Assembly: GCF_030412785.1 (NCBI RefSeq)
Contig: NZ_CP125297.1
Span: 124,001 to 188,000 of the forward strand
DNA: 64,000 bases
Direction of reading: 5' to 3'
Source of the DNA: Paraburkholderia sabiae
GTDB taxonomy: Bacteria; Pseudomonadota; Gammaproteobacteria; Burkholderiales; Burkholderiaceae
The notes under the pieces are model-generated. The model worked only from the letters and a program-made list of their open reading frames with translations, did no database searches and was not told where the DNA came from. A program made the translations under genes and the position numbers. Shown here piece by piece: positions 1 through 8,440 of the stretch (the first letter of the stretch is position 1; every line of letters begins with the position of its first letter).

Positions 1-394
1 CGCTTGATGCAGCCGCAAGCGTAGTCGCACCGACTTCCCTCGCGCGATGCACGACGAACGCGCTCATCCGGTCCTTGTGGGAGCCCGTCGGATTAGCGCC
101 CTCGTGTTTCGCCGACAAACTGCCAACGCCAATACGCTGCGCGAGCGCACGCAATCGGACCAGTGGAGTTTCTCCCTCACCGAGGACCGACCCGCCTGAA
201 TAGGCAAGCCAGTTTTCCCATTGCTTGGAGTTGAACACTGCATCGTCGTATGCCGGCGCGACGCTGGCTGGCCAGCCAGCGGACCGGCAATCTGGACATC
301 CCTCGAAATAATCATCAACCGGAAAGAGGCTGTTGCATCGAATGCAACGCATACCGGTCATGTACGGATTGCGATGTGCAGTGCACGGCGTCAT
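1..394 (-). CDS. Threonine-synthase-like PLP enzyme, 3' part cut by window edge
   Basis: The frame from the ATG at 394 is open to the window edge (131 codons seen). It has a zinc-ribbon-like start (C17xxC20 and C33xxC36), then GEGETPLVRL (72-81) and NPTGSHKDR (101-109), where K107 is the expected Schiff-base lysine of fold-type II PLP enzymes. The order zinc ribbon, GEGxTPL, NPTGS(F/H)KDR is that of threonine synthase and close relatives, which act on O-phosphohomoserine or related amino acids. The ATG overlaps the stop of the deacetylase gene (ATGA) and has a purine-rich ribosome site (GGGGGGAG) 8 nt upstream, so it is the third gene of a translationally coupled operon. The operon context suggests an amino-acid lyase or replacement role in diaminobutyrate/ectoine-type metabolism rather than housekeeping threonine synthesis. 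The C-terminal two thirds lie outside the window. Confidence 0.85.
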   Translation of the reverse strand, partial: MTPCTAHRNPYMTGMRCIRCNSLFPVDDYFEGCPDCRSAGWPASVAPAYDDAVFNSKQWENWLAYSGGSVLGEGETPLVRLRALAQRIGVGSLSAKHEGANPTGSHKDRMSAFVVHRAREVGATTLAAASS

Positions 395-1407
395 TTTTGA
401 ACTCCCCCCTCGATATCCCGCATGAACGTATAGAGGCAGTCGCCCCGTTTCGTCAGTGTCGGAAAGCGGCGGCATGCAACCAGCCCCGACGTACCAAAGG
501 TCAGGTTGATCGGTGAATCGGTCGGACGCTCGATCGAATGCAGGTAACCGGCATGCTGCCCTGCCGTCACCTCGTCGCCCGGCATCGCCGCCGGCTCGAA
601 CAATCCATCGGATTCCGCGTAGAGTGAACCACTCTGACTCACCATTACGCGAGTCTCTTCCGGTTGCGGAAGCGTACGGTCAGTGCGAATTCCCATGTGG
701 TCCAGCAAACGCAGGACCGCCAAACGCGCCAGTTCCTTCCCATCGGCGCGCAGCATCGCACCGCCGCCGAGTTCCGCAGTGATCACCGGTACACCGAGCG
801 GCTCCGCGGCGGCAGGCAGCGTGGTGTTACCACCGCCGCCCTTGCCATCAGTGACATAACCGATCGGTGCGCCAAACACACGCAACATTTCCATTTGCCG
901 CTCGTCCAGTTGCCTGTCGGCGCAAGGGCGAACCAGCGCGCAGGAAACGTAGTCGAGTGAACGGCCACCCGAATGCAGATCGACCACGAGATCCGCCATC
1001 GGCAGCAGGACCGTCGTCACGTAATGGGCGATCATTTGTGTGGCCGTCCCGTGTGCCTCTCCCGGATACAGGCGATTCAGATTGCCTTCATCAATCGGCG
1101 AGACCCGGCGGCCCGCCTCGACTGCCGGGAAATTGAGCGCAGGAAGGATGAGGATTCGCCCCGTGATCGTCGATGCCTCGATCGACCGGGCAAGTTCCAG
1201 CAGTGCAACCTGCCCTTCGTATTCATCGCCATGGGTGCCTGCGATAAGCACGGCGGTGGGACCATTCCCGTTCCTGATGCAAACGACCGGAATGGGAATC
1301 CAGCCGTAGGCCGAAAGATCGCTGGAAATCGGCAGCCGGAGCGAACCCGTCTGTTTCCCGTCGCGATCAAAATCGACGGGCGTCCATATGCGTGTGGGTG
1401 TTGACAT
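391..1407 (-). CDS. DoeB/EutE-like N-acetyl-diaminobutyrate deacetylase (AstE/AspA family)
   Basis: A 338-aa zinc carboxypeptidase-like deacylase. The metal-site signature GTHGDEYEG (His and Glu ligands, near residue 60) and the later DLHSGG (third ligand His) are intact, as are PIDEGNLNR and TAELGGG. These motifs and the overall order match DoeB/EutE, which removes acetate from N-alpha-acetyl-2,4-diaminobutyrate in ectoine breakdown. Succinylglutamate desuccinylase and aspartoacylase are more distant relatives. A C-terminal beta domain follows (about 255-330). It starts 20 nt after the M24 gene and overlaps the next gene by 4 nt, as in doeA-doeB operons. The substrate could be a diaminobutyrate isomer; the sequence cannot decide this. 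Confidence 0.85.
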   Translation of the reverse strand: MSTPTRIWTPVDFDRDGKQTGSLRLPISSDLSAYGWIPIPVVCIRNGNGPTAVLIAGTHGDEYEGQVALLELARSIEASTITGRILILPALNFPAVEAGRRVSPIDEGNLNRLYPGEAHGTATQMIAHYVTTVLLPMADLVVDLHSGGRSLDYVSCALVRPCADRQLDERQMEMLRVFGAPIGYVTDGKGGGGNTTLPAAAEPLGVPVITAELGGGAMLRADGKELARLAVLRLLDHMGIRTDRTLPQPEETRVMVSQSGSLYAESDGLFEPAAMPGDEVTAGQHAGYLHSIERPTDSPINLTFGTSGLVACRRFPTLTKRGDCLYTFMRDIEGGVQK

Positions 1408-1427
1408 GGCTTCAGTTGAAACAAGAT

Positions 1428-2624
1428 TTAACGGATGATCGGAAGTGCTTCCGGCGACAGCGCACTCAGGAATTCAACCCCTTCGTCGGTGACATAGACA
1501 ACTTCTTCGAACTGGAATACCGCACCGTCTTTTTCAAGCTTGGGCTCGATATGAAGAATCATCCCTAGATGAATTACCTGTTGGTCCACGGCCGACAGCG
1601 ATGGAGGCTCAGTGACGTCAAGGCCACCGCCGTGTCCGATTCGCGTGACACCCGCGTAGATGTTTCCGAGTAGCAATTCACTCCAACGGCTTCTAAATTT
1701 TCCAAAGACATCGGCGCACGTCATGCCAGCACGCACCGAACGACAAAGTTCGTGCGTCAAGCTCCGCACCGCGGTATAAGTGTCGCGTTCCCATTGCGCG
1801 GGCTCGCCCGCTCGCGCAATGCGGTTCCGATCCGCCGGGTAGCCGCCATACGTCGCCCGGAAGTCGGTCCATACATAGTGCCCAGGCTCCAGACGTCGCG
1901 TGCCTGCGGGGCGCCCATAAGTGAAGTCGCCTTTACTGAATAGCATCGCGATCTGGTCCCCGGTCTCGGCGCCATTGAGAAAGATCTGTGCTTGCATGAG
2001 CTGGTACAGCTCATACTCAGGAATGCCAATGTACGCTTGGGCGATAGCGACATCGAAAGCATCGTTGACGATCGCAAACGCAGTGCGCTTCATATCCGCT
2101 TCAAACCGGCTTTTGATGAGGCGGACACGCCACAACGCCGGCCCGGCGCTTCCCACCGTTCCATCTGCCGATAGACTACGCAGCGCGTCGACGAGCTGAA
2201 GCGAGCCAAGACCGAAAAAATCCTGGCCGTAATCGATCGCGACCCGAGGCGTGACACCCGTGAAGATTTTTCGGATGATCTTGGCGGCTAAAACCACACC
2301 CTCTGCCAGATACCCGTCATAGAACTGTGCGGTGAAATTCCTGGGCTCGAGTCCCACGCCCTTTGTTTCGATGATGCTTGCGACCAACAGTAGTTCTTTC
2401 GCGGTAACGAGGACGAATACGGGACGCGCCTTATACATCCATCCCAATGTGTGGTAATCGGTGAAGTACTCGATGTTCTTCTTGTCGGAGAGAACAATGA
2501 CGTCCAGCCCATCCCGCTCCATCTCCTGCCGGATTCTTTTCAAGCGGGTTTCGAGTTCGCGTGCCGGAACTTTTGGGGCCGGAGGACGGGGCCGTGCAAT
2601 CAGATTCACTTTTTTCTCACACAT
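1428..2624 (-). CDS. M24-family metallohydrolase (Xaa-Pro peptidase / ectoine-hydrolase-like)
   Basis: A 398-aa protein with an N-terminal creatinase-like domain (about 20-160) and a pita-bread M24 domain. All five expected metal ligands are visible: two Asp in WTDFRATYGGYPADRNR, His in GHGGGLDVTEPP, Glu in LHIEPKL and Glu in QFEEVVYVT. The start at 2624 was chosen because GAGGGAG lies 8-9 nt upstream and a promoter ends about 60 bp upstream; an open frame runs back to 2777 but would overlap that promoter. DoeA/EutD, the ectoine hydrolase, belongs to this family and precedes DoeB in ectoine operons, so ring hydrolysis of an ectoine-like compound is the leading idea. An X-Pro dipeptidase acting on a small peptide is the alternative. 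Confidence 0.8.
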   Translation of the reverse strand: MCEKKVNLIARPRPPAPKVPARELETRLKRIRQEMERDGLDVIVLSDKKNIEYFTDYHTLGWMYKARPVFVLVTAKELLLVASIIETKGVGLEPRNFTAQFYDGYLAEGVVLAAKIIRKIFTGVTPRVAIDYGQDFFGLGSLQLVDALRSLSADGTVGSAGPALWRVRLIKSRFEADMKRTAFAIVNDAFDVAIAQAYIGIPEYELYQLMQAQIFLNGAETGDQIAMLFSKGDFTYGRPAGTRRLEPGHYVWTDFRATYGGYPADRNRIARAGEPAQWERDTYTAVRSLTHELCRSVRAGMTCADVFGKFRSRWSELLLGNIYAGVTRIGHGGGLDVTEPPSLSAVDQQVIHLGMILHIEPKLEKDGAVFQFEEVVYVTDEGVEFLSALSPEALPIIR

Positions 2625-2656
2625 GGGATGCTCCCTCACCGATTCGGCCAGGTACT

Positions 2657-2711
2657 GGTATAGCCGCATAGCTAATATACCCAGTATGCTATTACGGCTA
2701 TGACATGTCAA
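2657..2711 (-). promoter_or_regulatory. Promoter and inverted-repeat operator of the M24-deacetylase-PLP operon
   Basis: On the minus strand TTGACA (2711-2706), a 17-nt spacer and CATACT (2688-2683) form a good sigma70 promoter. Immediately downstream, overlapping the likely transcription start, is an inverted repeat spanning 2657-2681 (plus strand GGTATAGC, 6 nt, GCTAATATACC). The half-site GCTAATATACC recurs with one or no core mismatch upstream of the GntR gene (4607-4617) and the threonine kinase (24511-24521). The position fits a repressor site for the adjacent GntR/UTRA protein. This is inferred from sequence only. Confidence 0.5.
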
Positions 2712-2811
2712 CTTGCGGACGCAGCGCGCGAAGCGACTGAGCAGGATACAACGGCCACTCAATAGCCAATCGCGCATTTACCTCAGCACGCTTGCTCATG
2801 CGAAGTCGCGT

Positions 2812-3560
2812 ACATCTGATGAAAGCCGCGGCGCGGCACGGGTTTGAAACTGCGGCAGAACTACACTCGCGACGCCCGCGCTTGGCGCGGCTACGCATAC
2901 GTCAAACAAAAACAGGCGCACGGGGAAGACGTTGCGCTCGCGCAGTGGGATGATCATGCGTAACGCCAAGCGTCAGCTCGACCAAATCGCCGGCACCCGG
3001 GAAGCGCAGTGTGCTGCAGGTTCTGGTTGGCCGCGCAAATGGAAGACGTCAAAGCAGGAAGGCAAAGACAAGCTGCGCGCAGGAGTGGAATGCCTGGAGA
3101 AAGGCAAGGCGCGCACCTACAAATTCGGTGTCAAGGGCGCCCACCACGACAATCTACAAGGAAAGCCTCGTGATGGCGGCGCGCTGCCAGGTAATCCGCA
3201 CGACTGCCACACGCTGATGGGGGGAACAAGCAGCAATCTTGGGCGACGTGAAACCTGAAGTTCCCGTCGCCGATCGTGGCAACAAGGGGTTACAGTTTCC
3301 GGCGGAAGAACAGAACCACTACCGCAGGAATGCGGCGCAGAAGAAGCGGTGGGCTGCACGCAATGATTAGCAGTCTAGCGAGATCGCCGCCGCCATCGGT
3401 CACATGCAGTGGGTGGGAAATTCGAGCGAAAAATGGCTTAAAGGCGCGTTCGTTGATGAGATTCAGGCCGTGCTGTTCAGCGCCGCCCACCTGAGCATGA
3501 TTCTCAAAAACCTGCGGTTTTTGACGCGATTCCTCCGATCGCCGTGATGAACCGCATAGC
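2812..3560 (+). pseudogene. Degraded IS5-like transposase (relative of the 38-kb element)
   Basis: Fragments in several frames match the transposase at 38.1-39.4 kb: LRQNYTRDAR (near 2850), a block ending LAQWDDHA, then VECLEKGKARTYKFGVK (near 3090) and NPHDCHTLM (near 3200), followed by the C-terminal MKNGLKARSL-like and LSMILKNLRF pieces near 3430-3520. The 5' third is missing and there are several frameshifts and stops, so it is inactive. It separates the M24 operon promoter from the GntR gene. Confidence 0.65.
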
Positions 3561-3759
3561 GGTCGCTGCTTCAACTGTATGCGCGATATCGCGCGAAGCT
3601 AATTTGTTGCCACGAGCCGATCAATGATAGCCACCATACCGCGATGCGAGCACCGACCCGTTGCGAAACGAATCGGGCCACATCCGCGGCCCGGTGGGTG
3701 CAGGTGCCAACCGATAACAAAAGCGATTCCCGATCTCCTCAAGCTAGCATCACTGAGAT

Positions 3760-4521
3760 TTATTTCTTCGTCTTCACCATCTTCGAAAGCTGCAGAGAAT
3801 TGAGCCTGACCGAACAGGCCAAACGATCGAACGGTGATTCGACAATGCCAATGACAAACGTCGCCGGATCCTTCGTTTTGAGGTCGTAAAGTCGGCGCAA
3901 GGTTGGATAGCCATTGGGAATGGAAAATATTCGCTGTGCCTCCACCGATGCGGGCGACGCGTCTATGATAATAGACATATCCTTGATGTCGACGTTATGT
4001 CGTCGAAGCGCATCAACAATGTAGCGCTCTCCAAATTCATCAACGATTTCGTCTGCGATATTCGTAGGCACATACGCCGAGTCGTACATGATAGGCACAC
4101 CGTCCGCATAGATCACCTTGCGAACGCAAAGCAAGACCTTGTTCGGAAGCTCGAATACGCTCAAGGCTGGATCAGTAATTCTCTCTTTCGTGATCGATAT
4201 CAGCTCGATCTTCGTATCGAAGCCATGCCGTCGCGCGTCGTCCTGCGAAGACATACATACGTCCACCTCGCGGATAAAGCGGCGTCGATCCTTCACGAAG
4301 GTTCCCTTGCCGGGAATTGAAGTCAGTACGCCCTCGGACTGAAGATCCCGCAAGGCGCGCTTTACAGTAATGGAACTGACGCCGAACTCTTCGCCAAGTT
4401 GCGCCGTCGACATGATCACATCGCCCGGCTTGTATATTCCATCGGCAATCCGTCGCGAGATCTCGGCACGCACGGATTCGTGAAGGGGCGAGCCGTTTTG
4501 GCCCAAAGCGCGTTTGTTCAT
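3760..4521 (-). CDS. GntR/HutC-family transcriptional regulator with UTRA domain
   Basis: A 253-aa protein: winged helix-turn-helix at about 12-78 (EEFGVSSITVKRALRDLQ, then the wing SIPGKGTFVKD) and a UTRA ligand-binding domain at about 100-245 (LLCVRKVIYADGVPIMYDS). HutC-type members usually repress catabolic or transport genes until a small effector binds. It lies between the M24 operon and the EhuB-like gene. It is strikingly similar along its full length to the regulator at 28442-29200 (same LTSIPGKG, LLCVRKVIYAD, ESPFDRLACSVR blocks), which sits beside the kinase/PLP genes. A candidate operator lies 86-108 bp upstream. Start ATG at 4521; no strong ribosome site was seen. Confidence 0.9.
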   Translation of the reverse strand: MNKRALGQNGSPLHESVRAEISRRIADGIYKPGDVIMSTAQLGEEFGVSSITVKRALRDLQSEGVLTSIPGKGTFVKDRRRFIREVDVCMSSQDDARRHGFDTKIELISITKERITDPALSVFELPNKVLLCVRKVIYADGVPIMYDSAYVPTNIADEIVDEFGERYIVDALRRHNVDIKDMSIIIDASPASVEAQRIFSIPNGYPTLRRLYDLKTKDPATFVIGIVESPFDRLACSVRLNSLQLSKMVKTKK

Positions 4522-5060
4522 CTAGGAACTCAATATTCGTTGCTGAAGGCCGGGCTCGAGCCGCTCCGAGCGACAGTGAGTTGCGCACTCGATTTCCGTA
4601 AGACCTGGTATAATAGCACCATACTTACCGTCCGTATCCCATGATGGCCAAGCGCGGCCTTGCCCTGCTTGATGTTGAGGCCCTCGCGCACATCGAGAAT
4701 CGGTGCGTCGAACAGAGCTTGTGGATGGGGGCACCAACGTCCTGAAAAGCGAAGATCCCAAGTACACCATCGATCGTGATTCACTCCACTCGTCGCCGCC
4801 TTGACAGACTGCGACCGTTCGCTGGATGGCCGTAGGTCAATCTGAGTCGATGGAGTGCGATTTCCTGCGGCGGCTGCCTATGTCCGGCAGATGAAACGTC
4901 GCCTGAATTTGCCGGCTCCCGTGCCGGCGAGACATTCGCCTGCACACTGCAAATAATACTAGGTATATCCAAACGTTTTAGTTGGGAGAACCCCTAACTG
5001 CTTGGTCCGGTTAAGAGCCGCGCGGGGTAGTGAAGCACTTCATGCAAATGCCGCGCCGAG
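4522..5060. other. Intergenic region between GntR gene and solute-binding protein gene
   Basis: No convincing gene was found; the short frames here lack family features. It holds two copies of the operator-like motif (4607-4629 and 4961-4970), listed separately, and otherwise nothing recognised. It is the shared upstream region of two divergent genes. Confidence 0.5.
4607..4629. promoter_or_regulatory. Operator-like motif upstream of the GntR gene
   Basis: GGTATAATAGC (4607-4617) is the reverse complement of the M24 operator half-site with one mismatch in 11, and a looser inverted arm ends in TACC at 4629. It lies about 86 bp upstream of the GntR start and would suit autoregulation. Inference only. 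Confidence 0.35.
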
Positions 5061-5094
5061 CCCTGTTGACATATCATGTTTTTCTAGGTAGTAG
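4961..5094 (+). promoter_or_regulatory. Promoter region of the EhuB-like gene
   Basis: TTGACA at 5066-5071 is followed after 17 nt by TAGTAG (5089-5094), a weak -10. An AGGTATATCC element at 4961-4970 resembles the shared motif of this window (ATATACC core on the minus strand), about 100 bp upstream of the -35. A ribosome site AGGAG is at 5161-5165. Confidence 0.35.
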
Positions 5095-5172
5095 AGTGTA
5101 GCGGCGGGCATGATTTCCATCGGCCACCGCGCGCACGTGCGGAAAGCGCTATCAAGATAAAGGAGACAAATT

Positions 5173-6045
5173 CTGCTTTCATTTCGGAAAATATTTGCGT
5201 GCATGGTCGTGGCTGCCGGTTTCGTTGCCACCGCACCGGCATCGGCTGAGCAAGCCAGGGATCGCGTCCTGCGCGAAGGTCGTATCACGATCGGCATAAG
5301 CAACGCTGCGCCCTGGGCGTTCAAGGCCGCAGACGGCAGCGTCTCCGGCGTTCACCCGGACCTGATCAAGGCGGTTTTGCGGCCGCTTGGAATCAAGCAG
5401 TTTGATTTTGTTGTTCTCGATTTCCCTGCGCTGATCCCCAGCCTGCTTGTGAAGCGCGTTGATGTCGTCGCGTCCGGTATGGGGATTACGCCAGCCCGCT
5501 GCAGGCAGGTGATATTCGGCGATCCCGATCTTGCAAGCGTCGATGCCGTGCTGGTGAAAAAAGGCAATCCGCTAAAAATTCACAGTTATGAAGATGTGGT
5601 CAAGAATCCGGCGATCCGGATGTCCGGCAATCGCGGCAGCGCAAATACCGATAACGCGCTAGCAGCAGGGATACCCCAGGGGCAGATGCAGTTGTTCCAG
5701 GATCTCGACTCTGGTGTCAGTGCACTCGTGGCCGGACGCGTCGACGCCCTCACGCTTAGTGCCTCGACCGTCGACAGACTGCTCGGTCAACCGATGCTTG
5801 GCGATCGGCTCGAGCGTGCAACGCCCTTCAAAGGACGGGTACTGAAGAATGGCCGGGAAGCGGCTACTTATGGTGCCATGGTATTCCGACCTGACGATAC
5901 GCAGCTCAGGGATGCCTATAACGCGAGCTTTGAAAAGCTAAGAGCGGGCGGGACGATAAAAGGCATCCTTGCCAAGTACGGTTTTACGGAAGCGCCGGCC
6001 GATCTGACGGCCAAGGAATTGTGCTCTCCCGATTATTACCGGTGA
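5173..6045 (+). CDS. EhuB-like ectoine/amino-acid ABC transporter solute-binding protein
   Basis: A family 3 periplasmic binding protein of about 290 aa. Features shared with EhuB: RITIGISNAAPWAF at the mature start, LIPSLLVKRVDVVASGM, PARCRQVIF, VLVKKGNP, the hinge block SYEDV, and the C-terminal LTAKELCSP. It would capture ectoine or a related zwitterion in the periplasm. The start is odd: the ATG at 5203 gives a leader with no basic residue, while the frame opens upstream through LSFRKIFAC, giving a classic signal peptide (basic n-region, hydrophobic core, cleavage after APASA). The only start candidates after AGGAG (5161-5165) are CTG at 5173 or ATT at 5170. No permease or ATPase gene follows, so the transporter is incomplete here. 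Confidence 0.8.
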   Translation: MLSFRKIFACMVVAAGFVATAPASAEQARDRVLREGRITIGISNAAPWAFKAADGSVSGVHPDLIKAVLRPLGIKQFDFVVLDFPALIPSLLVKRVDVVASGMGITPARCRQVIFGDPDLASVDAVLVKKGNPLKIHSYEDVVKNPAIRMSGNRGSANTDNALAAGIPQGQMQLFQDLDSGVSALVAGRVDALTLSASTVDRLLGQPMLGDRLERATPFKGRVLKNGREAATYGAMVFRPDDTQLRDAYNASFEKLRAGGTIKGILAKYGFTEAPADLTAKELCSPDYYR

Positions 6046-6369
6046 TCTGCGCTCGCACTTTTTCTAACGCAGGTGACAGATTGACGACTGCCTGCCAAAG
6101 GTTCACCTCGAACAAGGGTTCCTCAGACGACCCAGGCCTCGTTTTTTCACCCGACGGCAGTCGCACCCTGCGGCAAGTCCCGCAAGGTTGTATCACGCCC
6201 GATTGAAATCGCTGCCACCTTACTTTCCAGTTTCAATGCTTTAAATAGTCGCGCATACATCTTTTTTGCGCCGTTAGGCGATCGAAGCGTGTTGAGTGTG
6301 CCTGCAATTGGCACAATAACGCGTTCGACGCCCAGGCATCACCGCGGCGCGGCGCGCGAGCATCAGCTC

Positions 6370-6853
6370 TCGCTTTCGCCCGTCGGCACCCGGTGAAACC
6401 GGCTCCGCCGCGCCGCAGCGATGACCAGTGCGCTGATCGTCGCGAGCGGTTCGAGCTCCTGCTCCCAGTGATGCCAGTACAGATCCGATCAACAGATCAC
6501 TCTGAGACGCGAGTGCGACCAGCCCGGCCGCTGCCGATCAGCGGCTCAGCCTGCATCGCAGGCACCAGCCCGTAGCCGAGATCGTCCAGGATCGCATTGA
6601 GCAACGCCACCGGCGTAGGAAAATGGTGCCTCGGGTACCGGCCGCCCGTCGCACCGAAATGCGAGGCGAAAAACGCATCGTGCAGCGCGTCCTTCCGGTC
6701 AAACAGGATAGCCGTAGCCTCCAGTGCGCAGCGCATCTGCCCGACCGGCGCCGCCACGAAACGGTCGACAACCGGCTCCGGTTGCGTGGACAGAAAGCCC
6801 TTGACGTCGCGGCGCGCGAGCGCCTCAAGCGTATGGTCCGGCGTGTTCAGCAT
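6370..6853 (-). pseudogene. ArgP/IciA-type LysR regulator, C-terminal remnant
   Basis: The minus frame from 6853 reads as the effector-binding half of ArgP (LysG): VKGFLSTQPEPV, LFDRKDALHDAFFASHFG, YPRHHFPTPVALLNAI, GYGLVPAMQ. After a frameshift near 6500 the expected end (DLYWHHWEQELEPLA) continues in another frame. The DNA-binding N-terminus is absent. ArgP proteins normally control LysE/ArgO exporters for basic amino acids. A LysE-type exporter exists at 52120, but nothing links the two directly. The region 6046-6370 holds nothing recognised. Confidence 0.65.
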
Positions 6854-7007
6854 CGTCCACTTTCACCCTCGCTATCACTGGCGACGCCAACGTAGGCCTG
6901 CCGCCCGAACATCAAGCCCCCCTGCGCGAGTTTTCCGTTGTTGACATCGTAGCCGCTTTACTGCGCATGACTCGGGGACAACGTGGTTTGCTAGACCTTC
7001 GTTGTAA

Positions 7008-7923
7008 GAGACGGATTCAAAAAGGCTACTCGGTCCGTCTGAAGATGTTCCAGCAGACGAGGGAGAAACCGAGTTTGAGAAATGCTTCGTGAATGTCGGC
7101 CCGACGTTCGAAGCGAATGCGAAGACGACGGAAGTTGTGAAGCCACGCATGAGTACGTTCGACAACCCAGCGGAATTTTCCCAGACCACTGCCGTGTTCT
7201 GTCCGGCGCCTGGCAATCACCGGCTTGATGCCGCGCTCGCGAAGTTTCTGGCGATGCGCCTCGGAGTCATAGCCACGGTCTGCGTAGATAACCTTGGGTT
7301 TTTGAAGCGGCCGGCCACGTACGCCGCGAATCGGTGGAATGGCGTCGACCAGTGGCAGCAGTTGGGTGACGCGTCGTTGCGATTCGCGCCTGTCAGGATC
7401 GCACTGACAGGAACGCCGTTGGCGTCTACGAGGATGTGGTGCTTGGAACCCGGTCGCGCGCGATCCGTGGGGTTCGGACCAGTTTTTCGCCCGCCCCAAC
7501 GGCTCGCACAGATGAAGAGTCGACGGCTGCTCGTGAGAAATCTAGTTCGCCTGCCTCGCGTAACTTTGCCAGAAGTAGCTCGTGCAATCGCTTCCACACG
7601 CTGGCCTTCTGCCAGTCGCGCAACCGTCTCCAGCAGGTTGAACCTGAGCCAAATCCCAACTTTGTCGATAGGTCGCGTCAGCGAATACCGGTCTTGAGTA
7701 CGAACAGGATGCCGTTCAGTGCGGCTCGGTTCGCAACCGGCAACCGACCTGGATACTTCTTGCGCCGTGGTTTTGGCGTCGGTAGTAATGGCTCGACCAG
7801 TGTCCACAGTTCGTCATCAACAGTTGGCGCACCCATCCTTGGTTCCAGTTGTTCAGATGGCCAAGGTTAACAGCTTGCCGAAAAGGTTAACAGCCCCCAA
7901 TGGGTCTTTTTGATTCCGTCTCT
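7008..7923 (-). mobile_element. IS5-family (IS427-like) element, degraded
   Basis: Terminal inverted repeats are visible: GAGACGGATTCAAAAAG at the left (from 7008) and its imperfect complement TTTTTGATTCCGTCTC at the right (to 7923). They enclose one transposase gene in reverse orientation, with frame breaks. An internal direct duplication (AGGTTAACAGC twice near 7864-7893) suggests local damage near the gene start. Confidence 0.75.
7026..7807 (-). pseudogene. IS5-family (IS427 group) transposase, frameshifted
   Basis: The C-terminal half is clear: IYADRGYDSEAHRQKL, then ARRRTEHGSGLGKFRWVVER and LHNFRRLRIRFERR, the DDE block with the final Glu. The N-terminal part is split between two other frames (LRFNLLETVARLAEGQ, then SKHHILVDANGVPVSAILTGA), so at least two frameshifts exist. 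IS427-type elements can use programmed frameshifting, but the breaks here fall at several places and point to decay. Confidence 0.75.
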
Positions 7924-7924
7924 T

Positions 7925-8390
7925 AGATCGCATCAAATCGCTGACCGCAAATCGGTCCGTCGAACCGGGTCAACCTCAGTGGGGTCGAAAACTGGCGCGC
8001 GCACGACTCTCACCAACCCCGTTTTCTGGGGACAGGTCAACCTTTGGATGACTCCACTCCCAACGATCTATGGACTGAAGCGTTTGTAGCAATTGTCAGG
8101 ATTGTGGCCTCCATATTGTTTCGTCTTACACAGGAGCGTGTTTCCGCCCGCCACTGGAAAGGGTTGGCGTGGATGTTGCGATAGTGAGAAACGGTACTGA
8201 AGAAACCAAGTAAACATCCCATGTCCTTCAGTCAAGCGTTTTGCGCTATTTGCGGAAGACCTCCCATGTCTGCCGCTTGATGTCTTCGTTTACGAAGGCA
8301 TTGGTCCATTGAAACGGTACTGCTCTGCTCCTTGCATCTCAATAGGTCGGTGGCAGTCTTCAACGGGATGGCGCGAGAGTCGTCAATCGA
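7925..8390. other. Intergenic stretch upstream of the dehydrogenase/ligase genes
   Basis: No gene, repeat or RNA recognised. It ends in a promoter-like sequence (8391-8417). Confidence 0.4.
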
Positions 8391-8417
8391 TTGACACCGG
8401 CACTGTAGCCGTATGTT
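8391..8417 (+). promoter_or_regulatory. Candidate promoter for the dehydrogenase-ligase pair
   Basis: TTGACA (8391-8396) with TATGTT (8412-8417) after 15 nt, 24 bp before the start codon. The consensus -35 is convincing; the spacer is short. No copy of the shared GntR-type motif was found here. Confidence 0.35.
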
Positions 8418-8440
8418 TACTACTGACTGAAGAGTGAACT

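Noticed and set aside
250..516. Plus-strand frames across the first 1.4 kb
   Set aside because: They run antisense to the PLP, deacetylase and M24 genes, which show clear catalytic motifs.
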